Shown piece by piece: positions 54,941 through 63,391 of a DNA stretch of 64,000 nt. The translations under genes and the position numbers were made by a program. The DNA is from GCA-2746795 sp963747345 (lineage in GTDB: Bacteria > Chloroflexota > Anaerolineae > Promineifilales > Promineifilaceae): positions 496,001-560,000 of the forward strand of contig CAVVFA010000001.1 of NCBI GenBank assembly GCA_963747345.1, read 5' to 3'. Each line of letters begins with the position of its first letter. The stretch's first letter is position 1. The notes beneath the pieces are model-generated. The model had not been told where the DNA came from. It made no database searches and saw nothing but the letters and a program-made list of their open reading frames with translations.

Positions 54941-55848
54941 ATGAAGATTGAGTATCGTGTTTTGAAACCTGGAGATGAGGCGGCGTTGGAAACGTTTGTG
55001 CGGCCGCGCATTGCCTCGTCTATGTTTTTGTTGGGCAATATGCGCATGTCGGGGCTGGTTGATACCGGGAATCCTTACACCGGAACCTACGCCGCTGCTT
55101 TTGACGGGGATGAGATTGTGGGGGCGGTGGCATACTTCTGGAATGGCAACCTGATTGTGCAATCGCCTCTGGACTATCTGGCTGATTTGTGGAAAACGGC
55201 CGTTTCGACAGGCTCAGGTCAAAGTGTTTCCCTATCAATCGTCCGCTGCAAGGCATCATCGGCCCAGCGGGGCAGGTGGAATTTGTCTTGAACTATGCTG
55301 GGAATGGGGCGAGACCTGATCCGGGTGGATGAAGTGGAAAACTTGTACAGCCTCGATTTGGCTGATTTGATTGTGCCGGATGGATTGGTAAACGGCCGTT
55401 TACAAAGCCGTCGTGCCACACTAGATGATATTGATTTACTCATTCAATGGCGCGTGGAATTTAATGTCGAAGGTCTGAATGAAGACGGATTCCCCAGCCT
55501 TGAGAAAACAAATCGAGCGCAGTGTAGAGCGCGTTGTTGACGAAAGACGTATGTGGGTACTGCTAGAAAATGGAAACCCTGTATCCACCACGGCCTTTAA
55601 CACCGCTACAACTGAAGCTGTGCAAGTAGGCGGTGTGTATACGCCACCTGCCCAGCGCAGCAAAGGGTATGCCCGTGCCGCCGTGGCTGGCTTCCTTGCT
55701 GGATGCTCGCCAGGAAGGTGTTCACACCGGTATTCTCTTCACCGGCATTGAGAATTTCCCCGCGCAAAAAGCTTACGCGGCGCTTGGTTTCCAACACGTT
55801 GGCGATTATCGGATATTGTTATTGAAACGGCCGTTTACCCCCGTATAA
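54941..55848 (+). CDS. GNAT-family acetyltransferase (heavily frameshifted)
   Basis: The parts add to about 300 residues. The N-terminal part is a degenerate GNAT domain (LETFVRPRIASSMFLLGNMRMSGL). The C-terminal part is a canonical GNAT domain with the acetyl-CoA motif VGGVYTPPAQRSKGYARAAV, then LDARQEGVHTGILFTG and AQKAYAALGFQHVGDYRILLL. This two-domain form is common in Chloroflexota and Actinobacteria. The substrate is unknown. At least four frame changes are needed, near 55210, 55310, 55500 and 55690. The first lies beside a fragment of the CCTGAGCTTGTCGAAGG repeat (55207). Whether the gene is truly broken or only badly sequenced is open. Confidence 0.7.
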
Positions 55849-55921
55849 TTTTGGTTGAGCGAACAAGTTTTTCCGTAACCATTCAACCATTCAACCACTA
55901 ATTATTTTTCAAGGAACTCCT

Positions 55922-58330
55922 ATGTTACGAACACGCTGGATCAAAGTCCTACGTGATTTATCTTCCAATAAAACACGCACCTTGCTCGTTATCCTCTCCA
56001 TCGCCGTTGGTGTCACTGCCCTGGGCATGGTCATGGGGGCACAAGGCATCGTCGATAAAAGCTTGCCTGCACAGTACGCCGCCATCAATCCTGCCAGCGC
56101 CACCATCTACACGCTCAACACCTTCAATGATGACATAGTCGAGGCCATCGCTGCCATGCCGGAAGTAGGCGAGGCAGAAGGCCGTCGCTATGTTGCTGTG
56201 CGTTTCTTCGATAAAGATGGCGTCTCACGCACCCTCCAACTCAACGCCGTTCCTGACTATGAAGAGCAGGGCATCAATATCATCACTTCCGAAGAAGGGG
56301 CTTTCCCGCCACCAGAGCGCGACTTACTAATCGAACGCGCTTCTTTCTCTGCGGCGCTCGGTTTAGGTGACGTAGAAATCGGAGATACATTAACGATTGA
56401 ACCACCGGATGGCAAAAAACGAGAAGTCACCATTGCAGGCAGCGTCTATGACCAGAGCCAACTGCCAGCCTTCATGGCGGGTACAGGTTACGGCTACATC
56501 ACCTATGACACCCTGGAATGGCTCGGCGAGCCGCGTGATTACAACCAAATCGTGTTTGTGGCACAAGATAACAAATTAGACGCAGACCATATCCAGGCAG
56601 TTTCCAAGCTCATCCAAAACCGGTTGGAACGGGATGGTAACCAGGTGTTATTCACCCTCGTTTATCCTCCTGGAGAGCACCCCGCGCAAAGCTTCCTCAA
56701 CGCTTTTTCTTATATTTTGGGCGCGATGGGGCTCCTCTCTTTATTTTTGAGCGGATTCCTGATTGTCAACATCCTGGCCGCCATTTTAACTCAGCAGGTC
56801 AGGCAAATTGGCATCATGAAAACCATCGGGGCTAAAAGAGGCCAGGTGACCTGGATGTATTTTGTCCTGGTTTTGCTGTTTGGCATCTTGGGATTAATGG
56901 TGGCAATTCCGTTAGGTGCTTTGGGTTCCCTTGGCTTAGCCACCCTGTTTTCTTCGATGCTTAATTTTAATATTGACGGCTTCCAGTTCAATCCACAGGT
57001 GGTATTGGTGCAGATGGTGGTGGGTCTGAGTGTGCCCATGTTGGCCGCTATCTATCCGGTGTGGAAAGGCACGCGTATCACAGCGCGGGAAGCGATGAGT
57101 GAACAGGGTTTGGGCAAAGGCCAGTTCGGCACCAGTCGGATAGATCGTGTCATAATTGGTGTACGCAAGATTTTCCCCATTACCCGACCGGCGCAAATTT
57201 CCATCCGCAATACCTTCCGGCGCAAAGGACGTCTGACGTTGACGTTGATTACCTTGTCTTTGGCAACGACCATTTTTATCTCGATTTTTAGTATCCGAGC
57301 CTCATTGCAGCAAACGTTGGATGATGCCTTGAATTTCTTTGATTATGATGTGCAAATTGTGTTTGATCGGGATTATCGAGTTGATCCCATTCAACAACAG
57401 GCGTTGGATATGCCTGGTGTGGATGTTGTGGAAACGTGGGGTTTTGGCACGACCCGGCGTATCCGTCCTGATGACAGCGAAGGTGAGAGCATCATCGTCT
57501 ATGCGCCTGAGTTTGATTCTGATATGCTCAATGTAACCATCACAGACGGCCGTTGGCTGGAAGAGGAAGATACCAACGCCATTGTCATCAATACCGATGT
57601 GCTGCGCAACGAAGATGATATAAGCGTGGGAGACATGATCACCCTCAATATCGATGGCAAAGAATCTGATTTTGAGGTGGTAGGCATTGTGCGTGGGCTG
57701 ATGACGGGAGCCAATGCCTTTATCAACTTTGATTATTATGGCCGGGTAACGAATGCCATCGACAAGGCGCAAGTGGTGTTGATGCGCTTTGATGACCGGT
57801 CGTCAGAAAATCAGATGGAATTGGGACAGGCGATAGAAGAAAGTTACCGGCGTTCTGGCTTCCGGGTGCAGCAGATGCAGACGATTGCCCAGTTACGCAC
57901 GTTAATTTCTGGCATTTTTAACGTGATCATCATCTTCTTGCTCTTTATGGCGCTGCTTCTGGGTATTGTCGGCGGTTTGGGCTTGATGGGCACGATGAGC
58001 ATCAACGTCATTGAGCGCACCCGTGAAATTGGGGTGATGCGGGCCATTGGCGCATCTGATGGGGCGGTGCTGCGTATTGTGCTGCTGGAAGGTGTAATTA
58101 TCGGCCTGATTAGCTGGATTATTGGCGGCATCATCGCTATTCCTGCCAGCTATTTCCTCACGGAGACGGTTGGCACGATTTTGCTCCAGGCATCACCCAG
58201 CTATGTGTTTTCGGTGAGCGGAGCGATTTTGTGGCTGTTTATTGTGATGTTCCTGGCAGGGGTAGCGAGTTATATTCCGGCTCGAAGTGCTTCTAAACTG
58301 ACGATCCGGGAAGTTTTGAGTTACGAATAA
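55922..58330 (+). CDS. FtsX/MacB-type ABC permease (intact)
   Basis: An intact 802-residue permease with the same layout as the broken gene at 30309-32728. The N-terminal helix (NKTRTLLVILSIAVGVTALGMVM) is followed by a large extracytoplasmic part and a three-helix core with ILTQQVRQIGIMKTIGAKRGQ. The second module has MALLLGIVGGLGLMGTMSINVIERTREIGVMRAIGASDG and a final SYIPARSASKLTIREVLSYE. It is probably part of an exporter or of a MacB-like envelope system. No ATPase gene lies beside it; the ATPase at 32756 could serve both. The start has AAGGA upstream. It lacks an exact iterated palindrome. Confidence 0.9.
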   Translation: MLRTRWIKVLRDLSSNKTRTLLVILSIAVGVTALGMVMGAQGIVDKSLPAQYAAINPASATIYTLNTFNDDIVEAIAAMPEVGEAEGRRYVAVRFFDKDGVSRTLQLNAVPDYEEQGINIITSEEGAFPPPERDLLIERASFSAALGLGDVEIGDTLTIEPPDGKKREVTIAGSVYDQSQLPAFMAGTGYGYITYDTLEWLGEPRDYNQIVFVAQDNKLDADHIQAVSKLIQNRLERDGNQVLFTLVYPPGEHPAQSFLNAFSYILGAMGLLSLFLSGFLIVNILAAILTQQVRQIGIMKTIGAKRGQVTWMYFVLVLLFGILGLMVAIPLGALGSLGLATLFSSMLNFNIDGFQFNPQVVLVQMVVGLSVPMLAAIYPVWKGTRITAREAMSEQGLGKGQFGTSRIDRVIIGVRKIFPITRPAQISIRNTFRRKGRLTLTLITLSLATTIFISIFSIRASLQQTLDDALNFFDYDVQIVFDRDYRVDPIQQQALDMPGVDVVETWGFGTTRRIRPDDSEGESIIVYAPEFDSDMLNVTITDGRWLEEEDTNAIVINTDVLRNEDDISVGDMITLNIDGKESDFEVVGIVRGLMTGANAFINFDYYGRVTNAIDKAQVVLMRFDDRSSENQMELGQAIEESYRRSGFRVQQMQTIAQLRTLISGIFNVIIIFLLFMALLLGIVGGLGLMGTMSINVIERTREIGVMRAIGASDGAVLRIVLLEGVIIGLISWIIGGIIAIPASYFLTETVGTILLQASPSYVFSVSGAILWLFIVMFLAGVASYIPARSASKLTIREVLSYE

Positions 58331-58366
58331 GCGAGAGAATGTTTGCTCTAGCTCTTGCTCTAACCT

Positions 58367-59710
58367 CTAGCTTTTGAAGGGCGAAGCCCCAATTCCCGGC
58401 CAGATACGAATGACGCCAAAAACGGCGCGGATGGTGATCCAAACGGCCGTTATCCCCCACACCCATACCAAAGCCGCCGGACTCGATTGGTCTACCAACA
58501 GCAAGCCCGCGCTGCCCACAATCGTCGCCACAAACATGCCGTTGCGCAGGTACGCAAAATCGGACGTGCCCCAATGCACGCCATCGGTGACAAAAGCCAG
58601 CGAGTTGACCGGCTGAATAAAGGCAGACATGATCCAGGCGGCGGTAAAAATAGAAACGGCCGTTTCCGGAACCAGTAAACTTCCAATCCAATCCATCCCC
58701 AACCACATGCCTAACGCCAACACCGCGCCCAGCCCAATGCCCCAGGCGCAGGCGTATTTTGCCACCCGTTTGGCCTGCGCCACCCAATCCGAGCCGATGA
58801 AATAGCCGACCAAACTTTGGGCGGTAATCGCCAGGGCATCCAGTCCCAGAGCGGCAAACAGCCAGAACTGACGAATCGCTTGATGCGCCGCCCCGCTTTG
58901 CACGCCGATTTGGGTGGCGACGCGGGTGGTGAGCAGCAGGAAAATGGTGAGCAAGCCGGTGCGTAGGAACAAATTGCCCCCGATTTGCAGGAGGTCTTTG
59001 GCTTCATGCAGGTAGAGTTGGGCAGGGCGGCCTAGTTTGTGCAGAACGGCCGTTATCGCCCACAACGCCCCGATCCACTGCGCCAACACCGTGGCAATCG
59101 CCGCGCCCGCAATGCCCCACGCCGGAATCGGCCCATAACCGACGATAATGAGCGCATCCAGCACGATATTGACCGCGTTGACCACCAGCGCAATCCACAA
59201 TGGCGTGCGCATATCTTGTACCCCACGGAGCGCCCCAAAAGCGGTCAGCATGGCCAAGACGGCCGGTGCGCCAAACAACCGGAAGCGCATGTATTCGACG
59301 GCTTGGGTTTGCACATCGCCCGTCGCCCCCAGTAATCCGGCGACGGGCGCGGCCACCAGCCAGCCAATCACAAATAATGCCACGCCAAACAGACCAGACA
59401 ACACCAGTGCGAGACCCGTGATGCGGGAGGCGCGTTCAGGGTCGTTTTGCCCCAGTGCTTGGGCGACGCTGGTTTGCGTGCCGATGCCCAAAAAGTTAAA
59501 CACCCAAAAGACGCTGGAAAGCGCGGCCGTGCCCACGCCCAACGCCGCCAGTGCTTCCGCACCAAGTTGGGCAACAAAGGCGGTGTCTACTAAACCGGTT
59601 AACGGTTCCGCAATGAGGGAAAAGAGAACGGGAATAGAAAGCGCCAACAAGGTGCGGTTGGGACGTTTGACAAAGGGATGGTCTTGGATGGAAGTGGTGA
59701 TGTTGGTCAT
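58367..59710 (-). CDS. MATE-family efflux transporter (DinF type)
   Basis: A 447-residue protein with 12 membrane helices, the usual MATE architecture in two halves. The first helix region has ALSIPVLFSLIAEPLTGLVDTAFVAQLG, the MATE entry motif. GTQTSVAQALGQNDPERASRI follows at the end of helix 3. The second half has GVQSGAAHQAIRQFWLFAALGLDALAITAQSLVG. The sequence is closest to the DinF subgroup, which exports cationic compounds using Na+ or H+. The substrate is unknown. The gene has no obvious ribosome binding site. Three iterated palindromes lie in the coding region. Confidence 0.9.
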   Translation of the reverse strand: MTNITTSIQDHPFVKRPNRTLLALSIPVLFSLIAEPLTGLVDTAFVAQLGAEALAALGVGTAALSSVFWVFNFLGIGTQTSVAQALGQNDPERASRITGLALVLSGLFGVALFVIGWLVAAPVAGLLGATGDVQTQAVEYMRFRLFGAPAVLAMLTAFGALRGVQDMRTPLWIALVVNAVNIVLDALIIVGYGPIPAWGIAGAAIATVLAQWIGALWAITAVLHKLGRPAQLYLHEAKDLLQIGGNLFLRTGLLTIFLLLTTRVATQIGVQSGAAHQAIRQFWLFAALGLDALAITAQSLVGYFIGSDWVAQAKRVAKYACAWGIGLGAVLALGMWLGMDWIGSLLVPETAVSIFTAAWIMSAFIQPVNSLAFVTDGVHWGTSDFAYLRNGMFVATIVGSAGLLLVDQSSPAALVWVWGITAVWITIRAVFGVIRIWPGIGASPFKS

Positions 59711-59738
59711 AAGGGTTATGGGTCTTCAATAAAATAAT

Positions 59739-59802
59739 GGACACTGGTACGGTCAAACACTGATAAAGCTTTTTTCATCAGTGTTTGACCGTACCAGTGT
59801 CC
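59739..59802. repeat. Perfect inverted repeat with 26-bp arms
   Basis: Arms 59739-59764 and 59777-59802 are exact complements (GGACACTGGTACGGTCAAAC and onward), with a 12-base loop containing AAGCTT. It lies between the HD gene and the MATE gene, both on the minus strand. It may be a small mobile-element remnant or a strong terminator. Confidence 0.85.
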
Positions 59803-59830
59803 CAAAATAAGTGTTGACGATGCTGCACCG

Positions 59831-60475
59831 TTAGCCAATTTCCGTGCCTAACTGTGCCAAAAATTCCCGCATGAATTGGGTGCGGCGCTCCGCTTCTACA
59901 CGCCCCGCTTCCGTTTTCATCGTGCCGACCAGCGTGAACAGCTTCGCATAAAAATGGTCTACGGAATAGTGGCGGTCGTCTGGGTGGCGTTCGGTACAGA
60001 AGGGATCCTCTTCATTATAAATAGAAGTGCCCATCGCATTCCCCACCATGAAGCAGCGAGCCATACCAATCGCGCCAATCGCATCCAGGCGGTCGGCGTC
60101 TTGCACCACTTTGGCTTCGATGGTTTGGGTGGGAATACCTGCCGAAAAGCTGTGGGCTTCAATCGCGTGGGCAATATCTGACTGATATTGCTTGGGGTAG
60201 TTGATGGATTGGAGGTAGGTAACGGCCGTTTCCGCTGCTAATTTTGAAGCCTGTGACCGTTGGGGCGAATCTTTTGGTATCACCACACAATCATGCAGCC
60301 ACGCCGCCGGTAGCACAATATTCAAGTCAGCTTGTTCGTTTTCCGCCAACTGGATGGCACTTTTAACGACGCGGTGGATGTGTGCCTGATCATGGGCGGC
60401 ATCGTCACCAGGTGAGGTTGCCAACTGCGTTTCAAGAAATGCTTCAAATTGCGCTTGCCAGTCGTGGGGAGTCAT
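59831..60475 (-). CDS. HD-domain phosphohydrolase
   Basis: A soluble 214-residue metal-dependent phosphohydrolase of the YedJ-like group. The H...HD...D ligands are visible: HDQAHIHRVVK supplies the first His, AAWLHDCVV the HD pair, and VVQDADRLDAIGAIG the Asp and adjacent helix. The end of the protein is helical. Such enzymes hydrolyse nucleotides or related phosphates; the substrate is not evident. The start has a strong GGAGGGG site. A perfect 26-bp inverted repeat follows its stop. Confidence 0.85.
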   Translation of the reverse strand: MTPHDWQAQFEAFLETQLATSPGDDAAHDQAHIHRVVKSAIQLAENEQADLNIVLPAAWLHDCVVIPKDSPQRSQASKLAAETAVTYLQSINYPKQYQSDIAHAIEAHSFSAGIPTQTIEAKVVQDADRLDAIGAIGMARCFMVGNAMGTSIYNEEDPFCTERHPDDRHYSVDHFYAKLFTLVGTMKTEAGRVEAERRTQFMREFLAQLGTEIG

Positions 60476-60532
60476 CGTTTCCCCTCCTTTTTGTCATTGC
60501 TTAAATTTCTGGGTAGATTGGTCCAATCTAAA

Positions 60533-60597
60533 CATGGTTCCCCAAGGTTGCGGTATGGTTCCCTAAGGTTCGAGGCAGGTTCCCTAAGGTTCGGAGA
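60533..60597. repeat. Three tandem copies of a 21-22 bp unit
   Basis: GGTTCCC(C/T)AAGGTT(G/C) occurs three times in tandem between the HD gene and the cbiO stop. The last unit overlaps the cbiO end. Confidence 0.7.
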
Positions 60598-61369
60598 TAG
60601 GTACCGGCAGCGCAAACGGCCGTTCCAACCCATGCTTCTCCAACAACTTCCCATCCTGCATCAACTGGCTGGTCGCGCCATCAGCCACAATTTCACCCTC
60701 ATCCATGATCACCATGCGCGGGAACAGCTCATAAACCATCATCATATCGTGGGTCGAGATAAGCATCGTCAGTTCCAGTTCTTGCAGCAGGTGGATGAGT
60801 GAGCGCCGCGCACGCGGGTCTAATCCGGCTGACGGTTCATCAAGTACCAAAATTTCCGGATCCATTGACAAGACGGTGGCAATAGCGACTCGTTTTTTCT
60901 GCCCCAAACTCAGATGGTGCGACAGCCGGTCTTCAAAGCCAGCCATGCCCACTTGCGCCAGCGAACGTGCCACCCGCTCCCGAATCTCTGCTTCTGGCAG
61001 ACCGAGATGCAGGGGGCCAAAAGCCACGTCTTCAAACACCGTAGGCGAAAACAACTGGTCGTCGGGGTTTTGGAAGACCATGCCCACCTTGCTGCGAATC
61101 ACTGGCAGATTGGCTTTGACGACGGCTAGACCGCCAACCGCCAAGTCACCATCCCCTTGCAGCAACCCGTTCAAATGAAGCATGAGCGTGCTTTTGCCAG
61201 CGCCATTCGGACCGACTAGCGCCACTTTTTCACCCGCATCCACCTGTAACGAGACGCCTTTCAGGGCTTGATGTCCATCATGGTAGGCAAATTTCAGGTC
61301 GTTTACCAAGAGGGCAGGTAAACGGGAATCTGTGCTTAGGTTTGTTTCGAGTGCATGTTGAACGGGCAT
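60584..61369 (-). CDS. cbiO: Cobalt/nickel ECF transporter ATPase
   Basis: ATP-binding subunit (EcfA/CbiO type) of the metal uptake system. Walker A is VGPNGAGKST, the Q-loop lies in MVFQNPDDQLFSPTVFEDVAFGP (the ECF hallmark), the signature is LSLGQKKR instead of LSGGQ, and Walker B is ILVLDEPSAGLDPRAR, followed by LISTHDMMMVYELF. It is the last gene of the cbiM-cbiQ-cbiO unit. The 107-base gap to cbiQ contains a palindromic repeat. The final residues PVPISEP lie in a tandem repeat. One iterated palindrome encodes RP in LERPFALP. Confidence 0.95.
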   Translation of the reverse strand: MPVQHALETNLSTDSRLPALLVNDLKFAYHDGHQALKGVSLQVDAGEKVALVGPNGAGKSTLMLHLNGLLQGDGDLAVGGLAVVKANLPVIRSKVGMVFQNPDDQLFSPTVFEDVAFGPLHLGLPEAEIRERVARSLAQVGMAGFEDRLSHHLSLGQKKRVAIATVLSMDPEILVLDEPSAGLDPRARRSLIHLLQELELTMLISTHDMMMVYELFPRMVIMDEGEIVADGATSQLMQDGKLLEKHGLERPFALPVPISEP

Positions 61370-61389
61370 AAAAGACCTTCTTTGAAATT

Positions 61390-61466
61390 CTCGCGGAGCC
61401 TGAGCTTGTCGAAGGCGAAACCGGGCTTCGACAAGAGGTTCTTGAGCTTGCCGAAAGGCTCAGCCC
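61390..61466. repeat. CCTGAGCTTGTCGAAGG repeat
   Basis: Same family as 27601-27680, with extra inverted pieces (CTTGAGCTTGCCGAAAGG). It lies between cbiQ and cbiO. Confidence 0.65.
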
Positions 61467-61476
61467 TCGACACGCT

Positions 61477-62277
61477 TTATGATTGTATTCTCGTGACGAT
61501 TTGTACCAGGAGAATCAGCACAACGGCCGTTCCCCCCACAAACCAATCACGCTGCCTCATATGATGGGGATTCATCGTCAAGAGTTCGCCGCGATAGCCG
61601 CGAGCCAGCATCGCATTATAAACGCGATCGCTGCGGTCAAAACTGCGCAAAAAGAGCTGCCCCACGATGCCGCCCGCGATTTTTGCCCGCCACCAAAGCG
61701 AGCCGCCACTGCCATCTTGTCCTGGCAGCCGGGCGCTGCGAGCTTCACGCGCTCGGAGCAGCCGCTTGGCCTCATCGGCCATCACAAACAGGTAGCGGTA
61801 CATAAAACTGATGATGGAGACCAAAATTTGCGGCACATGCAGATGACGCAGGGCGTGCATCAAGTCGGGGAAAGGGGTGGTGGCAGTCAGCCAAATGGCG
61901 GCCATCACCGAGAGCCAACTGCGAATCATAATGCTGGCAAAGCGCACCAGACCCGCGTCGGTGGCGGTAAAAGTCCAGGGGCCAAGCGTAAATGAGAAAA
62001 CGGCCGTTCCCGGCAAAGTAAACACAATCGTAATAGCCGCCAACAAAAACGGCAGCACAATCAGCGAGCGCTTGACCAGAAAGCCCAACGGCAAATGCGC
62101 CACTCGTGCCGCCATCAGCACAAATAATCCCATCACGCCATACGCCAGCCACGCCCCATCCGGCAGCAGCGCATTGGAAAGAATAAACACCACCACCACC
62201 ACCACTTTGACACGCGGGTCAAGGCGATGGGCAGCGGTGGCTTGGTTTTGGTAGTGATCGAAAACGTTGATGTGCAT
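61477..62277 (-). CDS. cbiQ: Cobalt/nickel ECF transporter transmembrane subunit
   Basis: EcfT/CbiQ-type membrane subunit of 266 residues. The N-terminal HINVFDHYQNQATAAHRLDPRVKV starts the protein with the usual soluble part, followed by five hydrophobic helices. The coupling region shows the two Ala-Arg motifs, RLLRAREARSAR and YNAMLARGYRG, that dock to the ATPase. It transmits ATP-driven movement to CbiM. It lies between cbiM (68 bases away) and cbiO in the same operon. Confidence 0.9.
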   Translation of the reverse strand: MHINVFDHYQNQATAAHRLDPRVKVVVVVVFILSNALLPDGAWLAYGVMGLFVLMAARVAHLPLGFLVKRSLIVLPFLLAAITIVFTLPGTAVFSFTLGPWTFTATDAGLVRFASIMIRSWLSVMAAIWLTATTPFPDLMHALRHLHVPQILVSIISFMYRYLFVMADEAKRLLRAREARSARLPGQDGSGGSLWWRAKIAGGIVGQLFLRSFDRSDRVYNAMLARGYRGELLTMNPHHMRQRDWFVGGTAVVLILLVQIVTRIQS

Positions 62278-62297
62278 AGGTTTTTCCCGGAGCCAGT

Positions 62298-62331
62298 TCC
62301 CTCTCCTTTTGGGGGAGGGTTAGGGAGGGGG
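62298..62331. repeat. CCCTCTCC/GGGAGGG repeat
   Basis: Close relative of 18311-18344, lying between cbiM and cbiQ. Confidence 0.55.
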
Positions 62332-62345
62332 TAAGGCGTTAATCG

Positions 62346-63275
62346 TTAATTATTTTTCACCATTTTGGCTAAGCCGATAACGAGCAGCCCCACCAACACT
62401 GCCCCAATCAGACCGGCGGCAACAGTAGAAACGGCAGTTTCGCCCAAAAGAGGAATCGTGTAATCGGGTAAAAGTTGGTAAGAAGATTCAACAGCCGTGT
62501 GGAGGAAACCTTGTTCTTCTGCCACCCATTCCAACCCGTCAGGAAAACCGGAGGCGAATGGGGAAATGAGCAGCACCAGTCCCACAACCAACACCCCGCC
62601 GACAATCCAACCCTTGCCGCCTGCTTCGCCGCTTTCTTGCAGCAGAGTGGGACGCACTTTCATGATGAAGGCCAGCGCCGCCACCGTAATCAGCGCCTCG
62701 CCGATGCCAATGATGGCATGGATGCCGAGCATAGTCGGCACGACAATGCGGAAGCTGGACGTGCCGCTGAACCCAAGCAGCAGCGCAGTCAGCAGCGCCG
62801 CGGCCATCACCGAAAGCCATGCCGCTAATCCCGCCATGCCTAGTTTGATGTTTTTGCTGCGATTGGCGACTGGCTTGTACAGGCCATAGCTCACCATCAC
62901 GGGCAAGACGCCCATGATGAGGATGTTCGCGCCCATCACCACCAGTCCGCCATCTTGAAACAGGAGGGCTTGCAGGGCAATAACGGCCGTCATCACCAAA
63001 ATCGCCAGCCATGGCCCCAAAATAATGGCCGCCAACGTGGCGCCAATCATGTGCCCCGACGTGCCGCCCGCTACCGGAAAGTTGATCATCTGCCCCGCAA
63101 AAATGAAGGCCGCCATGATACCCGCTACGGGAGTTAAGCGCTCATCAAAGGTAGAACGGCCGTTACGCACCGCCAATCCCACAGCAATCAAAGCCACCAC
63201 CCAGCACAGCAGCGCTAATCCTAAACTCAAAAAACCATCTGGTACATGTAATAATTGTATGTCAGCAAAAATCAT
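62346..63275 (-). CDS. cbiM: CbiM-type metal permease with fused CbiN-like (PDGLE) domain
   Basis: Substrate-binding membrane component for cobalt or nickel. The family start LLHVPDGFLS is present, but preceded by MIFADIQ, so the usual Met-His amino-terminus that binds the metal is not at the end of the chain; the His is still kept. GTSGHMIGATLAAIILGP supplies further metal-site residues. From about residue 235 a CbiN-like domain follows (SPFASGFPDGLEWVAEEQ), and a last helix closes the protein. The start has GGAG upstream, partly inside a dispersed repeat. It heads cbiM-cbiQ-cbiO and is divided by about 110 bases from the Fur-type regulator. Confidence 0.9.
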   Translation of the reverse strand: MIFADIQLLHVPDGFLSLGLALLCWVVALIAVGLAVRNGRSTFDERLTPVAGIMAAFIFAGQMINFPVAGGTSGHMIGATLAAIILGPWLAILVMTAVIALQALLFQDGGLVVMGANILIMGVLPVMVSYGLYKPVANRSKNIKLGMAGLAAWLSVMAAALLTALLLGFSGTSSFRIVVPTMLGIHAIIGIGEALITVAALAFIMKVRPTLLQESGEAGGKGWIVGGVLVVGLVLLISPFASGFPDGLEWVAEEQGFLHTAVESSYQLLPDYTIPLLGETAVSTVAAGLIGAVLVGLLVIGLAKMVKNN

Positions 63276-63285
63276 GACTCATTCT

Positions 63286-63384
63286 CCTAACCTGGACAAG
63301 CCAGAACCATTCAAGAGTATGGCAGCGAATTAACACGAATTAACGCGAATAAATTCGTGAAAATTCGTGTTAATTCGCTGCAAA
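63286..63384. repeat. Palindromic repeat, CCTAACCTGGACAAGCCAG type, copy 2
   Basis: Same order of parts as 19942-20043: the 19-base start, then a hairpin of GAATTAACGCGAATT units and an end in AATTCGCTGCA. It fills the gap between the regulator and cbiM. Confidence 0.75.
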
Positions 63385-63391
63385 ATTTCTT

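Larger units (their letters stand above)
2013..63164. repeat. Highly iterated palindrome AACGGCCGTT, about 59 copies
   Basis: Exact copies, counted by eye, start at 2013, 4656, 4673, 5500, 6060, 9653, 9945, 10718, 11145, 11718, 12661, 13956, 14822, 15885, 16592, 17608, 18068, 19281, 24594, 25126, 26284, 27247, 28300, 31107, 32424, 34022, 34055, 35553, 36975, 37729, 37969, 38841, 38943, 40358, 40425, 41815, 43064, 44167, 44887, 45392, 45680, 46496, 47311, 48444, 50054, 52030, 53997, 54653, 55195, 55391, 55826, 58442, 58655, 59045, 60221, 60615, 61522, 61999 and 63155. Flanks are often A on the left and T on the right. About 54 copies lie in genes, encoding TAV, NGR or RP according to frame. 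One-mismatch forms are rarer (for example 23362, 25849, 42284, 57546). The core CGGCCG is an EagI site. Confidence 0.95.

Noticed and set aside
2..55848. Programmed +1 frameshifting as the cause of the split genes
   Set aside because: The break sites share no slippery codon or stop context, several occur many times in one gene, and a close paralogue of the worst case is intact.
54941..55848. Treating the acetyltransferase as several separate genes
   Set aside because: Each piece continues the same fold in order and none but the first has its own ribosome binding site.
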